From Cladopsammia gracilis (taxonomy: Eukaryota; Cnidaria; Anthozoa; Scleractinia; Dendrophylliidae): DNA of 64,000 bases. The stretch lies in the NCBI GenBank assembly GCA_022457155.1, contig JAJGOT010000030.1, forward strand, positions 2,545,001 through 2,609,000, given 5' to 3'. Shown here in pieces: positions 1-9,889 of the stretch. Made by a program: the position numbers and the translations under genes. Positions within the stretch are counted from its first letter, which is position 1. Each line of letters begins with the position of its first letter. The notes under the pieces were generated by a model that was not told the DNA's origin, did not search any database, and saw only the letters and a list, made by a program, of their open reading frames with translations.

Positions 1-1813
1 CCTCCTAAATTATCACTTCTGTCGTTAACTTTGATTAAATTTATAAGTTTGGTTCAAAATTTATTATAATAATGGCGGGAATAGTTGCAGCAAAACGTTC
101 AATTCGAAAAGTTGTTTTGACCGCGGGTCCGGACCAGGCAAAATAAACTGAAAGATTCGTGGCTTCGAAAGGGCCACTTTGTGGCTATATCTGCATTCAC
201 TTCTAAAGTGTTGGAAACACAGACCAGCTAGTAAAAAGATTCAGCTAAACCAATAACAACAATCGGGAAACTCTGTTATATAATACGGCCTTTTTTTTCA
301 ACGATAAATACAAAGTAGACATCGATTTGCATTTTTCAGCAATCCAGTCTTTTAACACAGAGAACACGCTATTTAAATAATTTGCGCGAGATCTCGCACG
401 GTAAGTGTGCTGTGTCTCCTTAGAAGATCAACGCGGTCATACCGTGAAATAACACGCATGCAGATTCCCGAGACATACGCCAAATATGTGTACGACACCC
501 AAGTATACGCTCCCACAACGTTCTGTCTTGTTTAAAATATTAAAATATAAATTGCTTCTTTTCTTATGGTACATTGAAATATAAGACAAATGTTTCTTAC
601 GCATGCGCATGACAAACATTTTCCGTCATTTGGTCTTATTGGTGTATAAGTCAGTCCTGTATTTCTCCCATCAAGGTGAGTTTGCTTTTACACACAGCAT
701 ACAACTTGAGGCCGAATTTGTCTATGACTGCATGTAGCTTACTGCGCCTGTTATTAATTAGATTCAATCGTAGGATTTCCTGGCCCGCTAGCCCCCCCCC
801 CCCCCCACGCTCCCCACACAACCCCCCCCCCCCCACCCCCAGTTCAAAACTGTGGTGACGAGTGCTATAAATCGGTGAAACGTTTTAAAAATAAATATTG
901 CGTTACGCATTATGAATTCCCCCCCCCCCCCCCCTCCCCCGTGATTTCAAGACTAAATCGAAGTGAAATTTTTCTAGTTCCTTTAATAACTGCTGTCTTA
1001 AAATAACAAACACAGGAAACGAATTCTCTCAGTTGAAAGTTTTATTCAAATATCTACTGGTTTAGTCTCGCTTTCAGCTCTCAAACCACCACTACAAAGG
1101 CATAAAAATCTTCTAAAGGACTTTTTCTTTCCCATTCGAAGTCTTAAAAGGCGTGCTTTCATTCCGGTTATGCAAAATGAACGTCTACAAAATGGAAGCG
1201 TGGAGTTCACGGGCGGCCATATTTGTTAGAAATCTGATAGTCTTCTTTGAGTAAACATTCGATTCGGGCCATTCGAAGCTATCCTCGACAAACAACCGAC
1301 GAGGTTCCAAAACAAAAAAGGAGTTAAGATCGGGGAATATCGGGTCAAAATCGGCAGAGTTCGTTGTGGGCTGGATTCTATTGTTACACTCATTCACTCA
1401 CTCACTCAAACGGATAGCTTAGTAGCCTCTTTAGGCAGTAAGCTACAAAAACGTAGACTTCGGGACTGGACTTCTGTGGATTATGGACTGTGGAATGCGT
1501 ATCATATTGATGTCTATTTTTACTGACTTTATTGCGTTTTGTGGTTACTAGGTTACTAGTAACCACTATGTTGTCACCTGTGTCAGTAAGTCCGCCTTTC
1601 CGAAGCGCGAAGTTGTGCCGAGTTCACCCGATTGCTGTACGATGAGACAGTTCTGATAGCTTCTGATTGGTCGACTCGATTGTCAAGGCAGTTCTGTTTG
1701 TACGTGCGCGCTTTGGATCCGTGGGAAAGGTAAACGAAGCTTTCTCGTTCTTTTTGCTGCTTTACCAAGTACAGCTTTCACCAAATGTGGCCAAGAATTG
1801 TTTTCAAAGATTA
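1..1813. other. Non-coding flank, no gene seen
   Basis: No reading frame here looks like protein. The stretch holds poly-C tracts at about 790-838 and 919-938, and a short ACTC run near 1388. It is probably intergenic or intronic host DNA. Confidence 0.5.
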
Positions 1814-2443
1814 TTGCGGTCGACGAAAGGAGACCGCAAGTCTAATTTTGTGTATAGCGAAAAAAAGTTGAGATTTTTCTGTGTTTATCCATCAATTATC
1901 CAATTATCCAATTACCTTGCTTTCACATTTGGCGGCCGGTGTATAGCGAAAAAAATTGAGATTTTTCTCTGTTTATCCATCAATTATCCAATTATCCAAT
2001 TACCTTGCTTTCACATTTGGTGGCCGGTGTATAGCGAAAAAAATTGAGATTTTTCTCTGTTTGTCCAATTACCATCCATTATCCAACTATCCAATTATAC
2101 AATTACCGTGCTTTCAAATTTGGCGGCCTCGTTTTCACGTAAGATAATGTGGTGACTCGCGGATGGGCGCGGATCGAAGTATCGATTTGCTTGCGCGATT
2201 AAGCTTTTGAAATTGAAAATACAGACATTTTGGGACTTCTGTCCCTTCATCAGTGAATAGCCGTTAAATAGAAAACGCGCGTCAGCTATTTAAATAGTTC
2301 CAAATGTCGCAATATACACCGGCCGCCAAATGTGAAAGCAAGGTAATTGGATAATTGGATAATTGATGGATAAACAGAGAAAAATCTCAATTTTTTTCGC
2401 TATACACAAAATTAGACTTGCGGTCTCCCCTCGTCGACCGCAA
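1814..2443. repeat. Inverted-repeat element with internal 88-bp tandem repeats
   Basis: The left end (TTGCGGTCGACGA at 1814) is matched in inverse by the right end (2431-2443). The inversion continues through AGACCGCAAGTCTAATTTTG and the following TATAGCG-containing sequence. The left arm has been expanded into three copies of an about 88-bp unit, starting at GTATAGCG at 1852, 1941 and 2029, while the right arm (about 2312-2405) has only one copy. It looks like a foldback or MITE-type element with one arm amplified. No coding potential is seen. Confidence 0.7.
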
Positions 2444-3574
2444 AAATATATTTTGGATTCAGTGGTCATAAAAAACAGCTTGCTATCAAATTACATTTCA
2501 CATGAAATTTGCATAAAACAAAATTGTGTATTTGCGACAACACTTAGAAGAAACTGTGAAGCCTGGAAAAAAACTTATTATAGATGGTAAAATCAAAACA
2601 TTTCTTAAAAGAACCAGCTTTAAGTTATGGAAACATTTCATTTCGATTTGGTCTTAAAATCACGGAGAGATTTTAGTGAATGCGTCACGCAACGTTTATT
2701 TACAAAACTGACTAATTCAAAGCAATTATCACCAAAGATTTGAAAACTTTAAAAAATCCCGGATCTCCTGAATGCGATTTCCTGTTTATTTAGGACCTAC
2801 AAAAAGTCATTGGCAATCCGGGCGGGAGGGGGTATCTGGGTTAAATATCAAGGTGCGAGGGTGGATCTGCCTGGCCGGGAAATCCGGGCGGGGAAGGGGT
2901 AAAAAAAATCTTGCATCCGTCGGAATGGGGGGGAGGGGGGGGGGGATTTTTTTCTGGAATAAGCCATTTTACACAGGTTGCATGCGATTTAGTAAAACAG
3001 GAATACTAATCCTTTATATTGATTATCGATTTTCTTTTTACAGCATGTGGGCCACATGCAGTCCTCGACTGCCTATTTTTTAAGTAGTCTTTTCAAATGT
3101 AACAGAAATAATTCACGGCTTGGAAAGTAATAGACGAGCGTGGATTTGTTCGGGAATTAATAAATTAAATATTGAAAGCGAGTACAGAAAAATTGGTAAC
3201 TTAAATCAACGCGTCTTAGAAACTCATGCGCATGAGTATAGGCTAAGTGTAGCCTCTTGTTCAATTTTAAATTCAAGTGAATCGATGGAATATTATTCGA
3301 GTTATGAATTCTCAAAGGTAAGCCGATGAAGAATTATAATTTCCCTCAGTCACAAGTAAACAAACTGATATGAGTCGTCGTGCGATTTCGCTTCGCTTTA
3401 GACTGCTGACAGAAATAATTTGCAGTGGCAGATAAATTCTAAAATCTTGATAGCCTATACAAATGTTCGGTTGCATCCATTTTTATATTGATAAACCATC
3501 CTTCAAACCAATTTGTTTGTTGAGTTCTATCCGTAGCCGAGTATCATGTTTTTGACGTGTGAGCCGTAACAAGC
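2444..3574. other. Non-coding stretch, nothing recognised
   Basis: Only short open frames with no protein-like character are present. A G-rich tract runs from about 2815 to 2945. Nothing else is supported. Confidence 0.4.
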
Positions 3575-3652
3575 TACCCTGCGAGCAGTGGATTCTTTTA
3601 CGCCGAGCTACGCGCGTAGCTCAGCGTAGAAGAATCCACTGCTCGCAGGGTA
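3575..3652. repeat. 78-bp near-perfect palindrome (short MITE)
   Basis: The arms TACCCTGCGAGCAGTGGATT and their reverse complement flank a GC-rich centre with GAGCTACGCGCGTAGCTC. TAACAAG occurs on both sides (3567-3573 and 3653-3659), which looks like a target-site duplication with one extra base on the left. This supports a recently inserted tiny hairpin element. Confidence 0.7.
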
Positions 3653-3732
3653 TAACAAGTTGATTTTTCATTGAAGGCTGATTGGCAGCGTTTCGCACAC
3701 ATCGCCAGACAAGCTGGGTGTCAGTAAAACGC

Positions 3733-3765
3733 GGGGTCGGGGCCGGGGCCGGGGCCGGGGCTGGG
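3733..3765. repeat. (GGGGCC)n-type hexanucleotide repeat
   Basis: Five runs of four G separated by CC or TC are visible, followed by CTGGG and a poly-T run. The sequence has the composition expected of a G-quadruplex. Confidence 0.75.
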
Positions 3766-3985
3766 ATCTTTTTTTTTTTTTTTACTTTTTTCTTCTATTA
3801 TTTTATTTCAACTTAATTTCGACTATTTATCAATCTGTTTCTTGCGTTCGTATCGCTGAATATTCAACTTGAAAACACTTTACAATAGACCACTCCCCTT
3901 TATATATAATTATATAATTTGAAAATCAGTAAAGGAACCAGGCCTTAATCCACTTGAGTTTCCGGTTCGTTTCACGGCTTATTTT

Positions 3986-4386
3986 CACTGCACAAAAAAA
4001 TGGATTTACATGGGTGACAAAACAGTAGTAAAAATGTAGTAAAGACCAAATTTTGCACAATGTTGCCCATATTTGCAGCAAATCAAACTTGATGTTTGCA
4101 CTTTATTTGCAAAGAAAGCAAAGATGGTAAATGCCGCATTTTCTTTATGTTTGCTTGGCATGGCAAAGATGAGCAAATATGAGATTTGCTTGGGGTAGCA
4201 AAGATATAGTAAATTTTGCGCAGATGTATATTTACACCACATTTGCACATAATTTGCACGTGGGCAAAGATGTATGTTTACATTCACTTCACACCCAGTG
4301 CAAATTTGGTTCAAATGTAGAGGCCTAAATTTGCTACATATTTGCTCAATGTGCAAACTTGAGTAAATTCATTTTTTCGTCCAGTG
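3986..4386. mobile_element. CACTA-type MITE, 401 bp
   Basis: The ends are CACTG...CAGTG. The terminal inverted repeats are about 23 bp: the left end runs CACTGCACAAAAAAATGG and the complement of the right end runs CACTGGACGAAAAAATGA. The flanks are TTT on both sides, a 3-bp target duplication as known for EnSpm/CACTA elements. The interior is AT-rich, full of TTTGCAC-like motifs, and non-coding. Confidence 0.7.
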
Positions 4387-4428
4387 TTTCAGCACTCATG
4401 TATTAGGAATTTTTCGTTTTTTACGTAG

Positions 4429-4685
4429 GTGGTTGCATTAGCCGACGCGTCAAGTTTCTTCCACCAAAAAACGGTCATTATTTGGAAGGTCACGTGTTTT
4501 TAAATCTTACCATTGGAATAAACACGCCATGTCAGCGGCGATGCGTAATGGAGAGAGAATGTGTTTCCGTCAATATTGGTCCGGCAGTTAATGACAAAAT
4601 TGTATGTGAATTAAGTAATTCAGACCACTTGCAGCATCCACAAGACCTTAAACCAAGACACGACTGGAATTACAGAGGCAACGAG
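4429..4685 (+). CDS. PAN/Apple-domain exon of an extracellular PAN-EGF protein
   Basis: The exon follows acceptor TTTTTTACGTAG and ends at donor GAG|GTACGA. It enters in phase 1 and leaves in phase 0. The 85 codons include GHYLEGHVFLNL, TPCQRRCVMERECVSVN and a further Cys in KIVCELSNSD, which is the Cys spacing and tone of a PAN/Apple domain, followed by ...WNYRGNE. The exit phase matches the next EGF exon at 6665, so the two can be spliced together. PAN domains bind proteins or carbohydrates outside the cell. The upstream exons and signal peptide are not in view. The domain call rests on pattern only. Confidence 0.7.
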
Positions 4686-6071
4686 GTACGAATTGTACAT
4701 AATAATACATACATGGTAACGAAGGCGATGGCGACGGCGATGTGGTTAGCGGTGGGGAGGGAGGATAACAAAGATGTTGCCAAAAATATAAATGATGATG
4801 ATAATGGTGACGATGGTGACGTGGAAATAGTGATAGTTTAGCTGATACTGGTGATAATAGTGATGACGATAAAATGGTAATAGCGGAGCACTCGCCGGGC
4901 CGAAGGCCGTGTTGAAGAGCCCCATACTCATAGAACCTATGCCCGTCATTTTTCATGGTCATGGCTAGCGGAATGCTTCGCGGGCGTGTCGGTCCTGTCC
5001 GTCGCGCAGGGCTAGCTCGCGGGCGCGTATGACATCGCAAAACATGCTCGTATGACGCCACACAACTTCCGGGATCTTAGCAATTTTGAAAGCAAAGCGA
5101 GGCTTTGTTTTTTGCGCGGCTACACAGCCGTCAGCTCGGTAAACACTTAGTTGAATCTTTCGCTGTGTTTAGCGGAGAAGTAAAGTCGCATTTTTTCGCG
5201 GTTTGCTACACAAGACAGGGATACTAATTAAGGGATACTCAGAAGCCGCTTTAGTGGTAAAAGAAGAACTTTCAGGGATAAAATCTTGCTTCGAGGAACT
5301 TCATACGTTTTTATCAATGCGGGGAGATGTTTGTTTTTATTACGGATTTCAGAACCAAAGAAGCGGAGATTTTTCCAATCAAGCGAAGGACTTAGGCAAA
5401 ACCAGGATAAAACAGATTACATTTTTCGATGGGAATTTATGTTGATATCAATCTGTGATTAACTTTTTCTTTGTGTTCTTGTTAGTTTTGGAGAATTGTT
5501 TTTAAAACGTGCTTAAATTCAGTTGTATTGATTTCTTGAATTTCATCGAAGACAGCTCGAACTCGATGTGCTATAAATGGTTCGCGTTTTGCTTTTAAAC
5601 ATAAACTTATGGAGATTTGAATGACATTTTTCGAAAGAAGATTGTGTTGTCCATTTTTATGTGTTTTTTCATTCATTACATAGATTGAAAAGCGATTTTA
5701 TGTAAACAAAACAAGACTTGGATTTTATAGTTTTTTTTTTTTCACTCGCGTCGCCTTATGCAAATATGTTTGTGTATTTTTTGCAATTTTGATTTCCAAA
5801 TCAGTTTCTCGGGCAATTTTTGACAAGCAACAAGTGTATTTTATTCGGAAAGTAGTCGTACTAGTTATTCTAGACGGAGAAAAAGATGTTTTTGTGAACT
5901 TTTCTACGGTTTAAATGTACTGTGCAGACGGTCGCGTAATACTGTTTTTGAGAATTGCTAAAATTGAAAAATAGCCCAGTCATCAATCTGAATTCTTGTG
6001 CTTCCGACCTTTCGCCTTAGTTAAGCTTATCATCGGCTTTCTGTTCAGAGAGCGACACTGTTAGGCTCAGC

Positions 6072-6127
<56 letters not shown>

Positions 6128-6249
6128 ATATATATATATATATATGATATCGATGAAAATAATGATAAAAATGCTAGATAGTGTTGATAATTGCAGGGTT
6201 AATCACGATTAAGATGAGGATGTTGATGTTAACTATGTTGATAATTATA

Positions 6250-6282
<33 letters not shown>

Positions 6283-6664
6283 AAAATTACTCGCTTGGTG
6301 AATGCAGTAATGATAATTATGATGATAATGATGACGATAATGATGATGACAATGACGGTGATGGTGACGATGATTATGGCGCTGGTGTTGGTGATTATAT
6401 TATATAATAGTGATGGTAAATATGGTGATTACTGTTATTATTACGAAGGCACAATATTTAGGTTTAGTCAGGAACCATTAATGCGTCCCTGTCTTAGTGC
6501 ATATGTTACAGCTGATGCTGAAACACTTGACTACTCCCCTTTGACATTGAATAACTAAACCAAACTTAGCAACTTAACTACCAATATCTTGCTTTGACTG
6601 ATTCCACAGGAGCATAATATTTACAAATTAATTGTGTTTTTTTTTTTTTTTTTTTTGCAATCAG
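4686..6664 (+). other. Intron with microsatellites
   Basis: This intron lies between the PAN and EGF exons. It holds GAT/GAC-rich simple sequence (about 4720-4870) and a long T run just before the acceptor at 6635. No gene is seen in it. Confidence 0.6.
6071..6145. repeat. (CTAT)n-(TA)n microsatellite
   Basis: More than a dozen CTAT tetramers run directly into about ten TA dimers. GATGAT-rich sequence follows at 6180-6420, including an uninterrupted (GAT)n run near 6250. Confidence 0.9.
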
Positions 6665-6779
6665 AATCTTTGCGCCACCTACCCCTGCCTTAACAACGGC
6701 AAGTGTTATTCGGGATATACTGATAAAAAGTACTTATGCGAGTGCCCATCTGGCTACACAGGAGAAAATTGCGAGAAAG
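6665..6779 (+). CDS. EGF-like domain exon (non-calcium-binding type)
   Basis: The exon lies between acceptor TTTTTTGCAATCAG and donor GAAAG|GTAAAA, entering in phase 0 and leaving in phase 1. It encodes one EGF repeat with six Cys in the usual order, ending CECPSGYTGENCEK. The phase 0 entry fits the PAN exon at 4429-4685. The phase 1 exit fits the symmetrical phase 1-1 EGF exons that follow. It is part of the same extracellular protein. Confidence 0.85.
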
Positions 6780-6865
6780 GTAAAAGCCATCCTAAACAGT
6801 AATTTTAACGATACAATCGTATTGCGTATGATTTATATCTTGATTCGAGCCCCAACTGACTTAGC

Positions 6866-7025
6866 CTGTTCCAGGCGTTCAGATAGTGGGGAAAGCGTGA
6901 ATAGTTGGGGAAGGTGCGATTTCCCTCGCTTCCTCTCCCCAGTCTCCCCGCATTTTTTTCGCTTGCTTTTCTTCGCCCCTTCCCAACTATTCGCGCTTTT
7001 CCTGCTATCTGAACGCCAGGAACAG
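6866..7025. repeat. Short inverted-repeat element in the EGF-gene intron
   Basis: CTGTTCCAGGCGTTCAGATAG at the left is matched in inverse by CTATCTGAACGCC(A)GGAACAG at the right. The inner arms GAATAGTTGGGGAAGG and CCTTCCCAACTATTC also pair. It is non-coding and looks like a MITE. Confidence 0.65.
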
Positions 7026-7425
7026 ATTACAACTGACTGAGAAAATAGTCTTATATATCTGTGTTACGTAAAACTAACTAAGACGTTGTCAATATTCGAT
7101 ACGAGTCAACAACATATCAACAATGCTCTTTTGTCGAACAAGTTGTCCATAACGTGATGTAGTTTTTTAAAAAGGACAACTCATTAATTAGTGAAAGCTA
7201 TTAAAAACACTGCGTGTTTAAATGCAATCTATGACTAATAACAACCTCGTTTTTCAGTCTCTTTTTCTCCCTGTGTATATAGTTAACAAATAAGCACTGT
7301 ATGGTGCCGGTTACGATGAGGGAAGTGGCCGGAGGTTTGGAAGGGTACCACCCTCCCTTGTTGTTACAGAGGGCGGGTGTACGACCCGCGTCTTGAAAAC
7401 CATATCCACTATTACACGAAATTAT

Positions 7426-7472
7426 TTGCAGCTGCAAGAAGGGATACACTGGGAATGGTAACCTCTGTTCAG
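7426..7472 (+). pseudogene. Relic 3' half of an EGF exon
   Basis: TTGCAGCTGCAAGAAGGGAT and the following bases repeat the end of the intact EGF exons up to CTCTGTTCAG. The donor reads GC instead of GT, and the 5' half of the exon is replaced by unrelated sequence. The intron downstream (CTGCAACAAGGACTTC...) matches that of the other EGF exons. This is a degenerate copy in a tandem exon array. Confidence 0.75.
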
Positions 7473-7637
7473 GCATGTATAAGTTTCTGTTTTTTAAGGC
7501 TGCAACAAGGACTTCAATGGAGATCAAATGAGCTTAAAAGGGGGTTGCTTATGCATGTTTTGGAAAACTCAAGACAGCAAGGGGATAAACTCTTGAAATA
7601 TTTTCTTCTTCAGTTTATTTCTCTTCCTGTAATTTAG

Positions 7638-7760
7638 ACGTCAACGAATGTAAAGACGGCACACACAATTGCGATGAAAATGCAAACTGTAGAAACATTC
7701 CTAGCTACTTCAATTGCAGCTGCAAGAAGGGATACACTGGGAATGGTAGTCTCTGTTCAG
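7638..7760 (+). CDS. Calcium-binding EGF exon, first of the tandem set
   Basis: This is a 123-nt exon in phase 1-1 between acceptor TGTAATTTAG and donor TTCAG|GTACAAG. It encodes DVNECKDGTHNC... with the D-x-N-E-C start of calcium-binding EGF repeats and ends CKKGYTGNGSLC. It is nearly the same as the exons at 35892 and 36231, from which a 27.9-kb Polinton now separates it. The first 6 bases of the element's target duplication (GGTACA, 7760-7765) include the last exon base and the donor, yet the donor still reads GTACAAG. Confidence 0.88.
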
Positions 7761-7765
7761 GTACA

Positions 7766-8189
7766 AGTAGATAATAATCACCGGTTCTGGTGCAATCCTC
7801 GGCCCCCCTAATTTTAACGTTAAAATCATTGATTCTTCCTGTTCAATCCCACACAACTCTCCCAACTTTCTTCCCCTTATTTCTCACGTAACATCAATCA
7901 CCCCAAAAACCCCACACGTTTCACTTCTAATTTTTTCCCATGATTTCTCACACAACTTCACTTCTTCTTCTTTCCACACAACTTCCATTCCCTCAATTGT
8001 TCACAAACATTTCAAAGTTCCACTTCCACTCTTCTCCTACAATTCCCCACAATTCTACCAATTGCAACATGTTTCACCAATTGCAACATGTTTTTAATCA
8101 ATTCAAACACGTTTGAATTAGGGGGCCTCGGATCCCACCAGAACCGGTGATTATTATCTACTATTAAGGTGAAAAATCTATTTCAGAAA
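7766..8189. repeat. Polinton left terminal inverted repeat
   Basis: This matches the reverse complement of 35250-35675 along its whole length. The only difference I saw is an A-run of 5 here against 7 in the right copy. Within it, 7766-8162 is itself bounded by a 27-bp inverted repeat (AGTAGATAATAATCACCGG... and its complement ending at 8162). It is non-coding and rich in TTTC/CACAA. Confidence 0.93.
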
Positions 8190-8220
8190 GCGAAGCTAGA
8201 AATCTATTCCTGAAAGAAAA

Positions 8221-8766
8221 ATGTCTGATTCCGAAGAAGAAATCGATTTCATTCCTGAACTCGTTCAGGAAACCCACACAACATGCCATACTCCCAAAAA
8301 TCCCCGACTGGAACATTTCAAAGATATCATCCGAAAAAATCAGGGGAAAAATCAAATTCCACTCAAAGATCTCGAGTTTTATCAAGCACAAATTCTCTCC
8401 CAGATTCCCCGTGGTGAACTCACAAGAAAAAAAGTCAGGGATTTCGCCAAAGCTGCCAAATGGGGAAAGAAAGCAAATGACCACGCTCATGAAATCTTCA
8501 ACCACATAACAGGTCACGACGGAAATGATTATGAACATCTGGAGAAATATCTCATCGACGATTTCAAATATTTTTCCCTAGCATATGACGATCTTCATCT
8601 CAACAGGAAAAAGTTTCTCAATTGCCACCAAGTTCTTTTCGCCCTGTTGCAGAAGAACGGTTTCAATCCCAATGAAGATGATTTCAAACTGCTCAAACTT
8701 TCATCCAGACGGGCGGAACAAGAAAAAATAATCCAAACCATTTTCAAAAAATGTAATTGGAATTAA
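8221..8766 (+). CDS. VLTF3-like late transcription factor homologue
   Basis: This 181-residue protein is the first gene inside the left repeat. The C-terminal two thirds resemble the poxvirus/NCLDV VLTF3-like family (pfam04947). They include a conserved IP...L segment, an ELTRKKVRDFAK helix, an ITG turn and RKKFLNCHQVLFALLQKNGF. The ending LLKLSSRR-x-EQEKIIQ-x-IFKKCNW corresponds to the family's LKSREKL...W end. VLTF3 proteins activate late (virion) genes in large DNA viruses. No zinc ribbon is visible at the N-terminus. The start follows GAAAA. The next ATG lies 1 nt past the stop. The family assignment is by remembered pattern and needs a profile search. Confidence 0.62.
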   Translation: MSDSEEEIDFIPELVQETHTTCHTPKNPRLEHFKDIIRKNQGKNQIPLKDLEFYQAQILSQIPRGELTRKKVRDFAKAAKWGKKANDHAHEIFNHITGHDGNDYEHLEKYLIDDFKYFSLAYDDLHLNRKKFLNCHQVLFALLQKNGFNPNEDDFKLLKLSSRRAEQEKIIQTIFKKCNWN

Positions 8767-8767
8767 A

Positions 8768-9193
8768 ATGGATCCATTTAAAAAAATAATTTACAATGAA
8801 GACGAGCAAAGCGAAGCAAGCGAAGCGAGCGAAGCGAGCCTCAGTGCGAGCGAAGCGAGTGACCATGACGATTGTTTCACATGCTCAGAGGAAGACGAGC
8901 AAAGCGAAGCGAGTGACCATGACGATTGTTTCACATGCTCAGAGGAAGAAACAAGAAGCGTGAATGAGACTCCGACAACATCGGATGATGAATTTATTGT
9001 GTCTGATTCGGAGATGGCGGAAGCTGAGCGAAGCGACGAAATCGAAGACTCAATTGAACTTCTCTTTGAATCATTCGTCAATCTCCAGGAGGAACACAAG
9101 ATTCTCAAAAAGGAACTCCAAAAGCAAAGCGGTCTTCTCTGGGAAATCCACCGGGAAATGAACGAAAGCCAAGCGAAACGAAAGCGATGTTAA
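8768..9193 (+). CDS. Acidic repeat protein with C-terminal coiled coil, unknown function
   Basis: This 141-residue ORF starts in TTAAAATGG, one base after the preceding stop. The N-terminal half is low complexity: SEAS repeats encoded by AGCGAAGCGA units, plus two copies of SDHDDCFTCSEE. The last 45 residues (ELLFESFVNLQEEHKILKKE...) look like an amphipathic coiled coil ending in a basic tail. The sequence shows no known domain. The repeats share the GCGAAGC heptamer found across the Polinton, so part of the protein may be shaped by a DNA-level signal. Confidence 0.6.
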   Translation: MDPFKKIIYNEDEQSEASEASEASLSASEASDHDDCFTCSEEDEQSEASDHDDCFTCSEEETRSVNETPTTSDDEFIVSDSEMAEAERSDEIEDSIELLFESFVNLQEEHKILKKELQKQSGLLWEIHREMNESQAKRKRC

Positions 9194-9537
9194 GCGGTGT
9201 TTTGAAAATAACAGACTTTGTGAATATGAATGTAAAACATTTATATTCTGATGCGCTCACGCAATAAATCGCCAGATGGTATTGCATCATATGTCACATG
9301 TCTACAACGTGCTAGAAGGTGATAAAGGAAATGTCGTATGATTTACCTCAACCAATCAGATGCTTTCATTTTTTATGTATTTTCATGTATTTGTTCATAA
9401 ACTTTCGTTTGTACATGTACTTCTGTTTGTATGTGAAAATACATATATCATTAGGCTACGCTGTGGCCGCATATCATTAAAACTTTTCAATAAACTATTA
9501 ACCGTGTGCTAGTTTTTCCACATCACTCAGTGGAACC
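9194..9537. other. Polinton intergenic stretch with duplicated integrase tail
   Basis: No gene is seen. At 9509-9539 the - strand resembles the last codons of integrase (9897-9926): both encode a VPLSDVEKL end on the - strand. The two + strand sequences share TTTTCCACATC and TCA-TGGAACC. This is a small remnant copy of the chromodomain end, lying just beyond the 106-codon gene. Confidence 0.55.
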
Positions 9538-9858
9538 TTAGCCACTTATTTTTTTGAGATAAGTTCTGAAATGCGCCACATCTTCACATGCTTGTTTATA
9601 TTTTTTGATTGTGAGAAGATTCTCGCATGTTCTTTTGATTTCTTCCAAATAAGATGTCACTGGTTGCCTTTGGAGAATTGAGTTGAAATAATTCATCGTT
9701 GCTGTTTCAATCTCTTTCGTTTTTTCATAATTCTCAGAAAGTTGGTTTTCATCCCCGCGCTGAATCTCATCAGGCTCGCTAAGACCAATATTTCTTAGAA
9801 AATAGTTTTCCTTCCCATCAAATCGATGACTGACATTCATTATTTTAGAAGAAAACAT
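9538..9858 (-). CDS. Small Polinton protein of unknown function
   Basis: This 106-residue protein starts MFSSKIMNVSHRF after TATTTA and lies just downstream of integrase on the same strand. It is charged and mainly helical in appearance (ETATMNYFNSILQRQ, LLTIKKYKQACED), with no signal peptide or membrane segment. I do not recognise the family. It is bracketed by integrase-tail sequence on both sides (9509-9539 and 9897-9926), so it may have been inserted between two copies of the integrase end. Confidence 0.5.
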   Translation of the reverse strand: MFSSKIMNVSHRFDGKENYFLRNIGLSEPDEIQRGDENQLSENYEKTKEIETATMNYFNSILQRQPVTSYLEEIKRTCENLLTIKKYKQACEDVAHFRTYLKKISG

Positions 9859-9889
9859 TAAATAATTGCCATTTCAATGATTGACTTTT

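Noticed and set aside
6181..6558. Met/Ile-rich 125-codon frame
   Set aside because: It is a reading of a GAT/ATG microsatellite.
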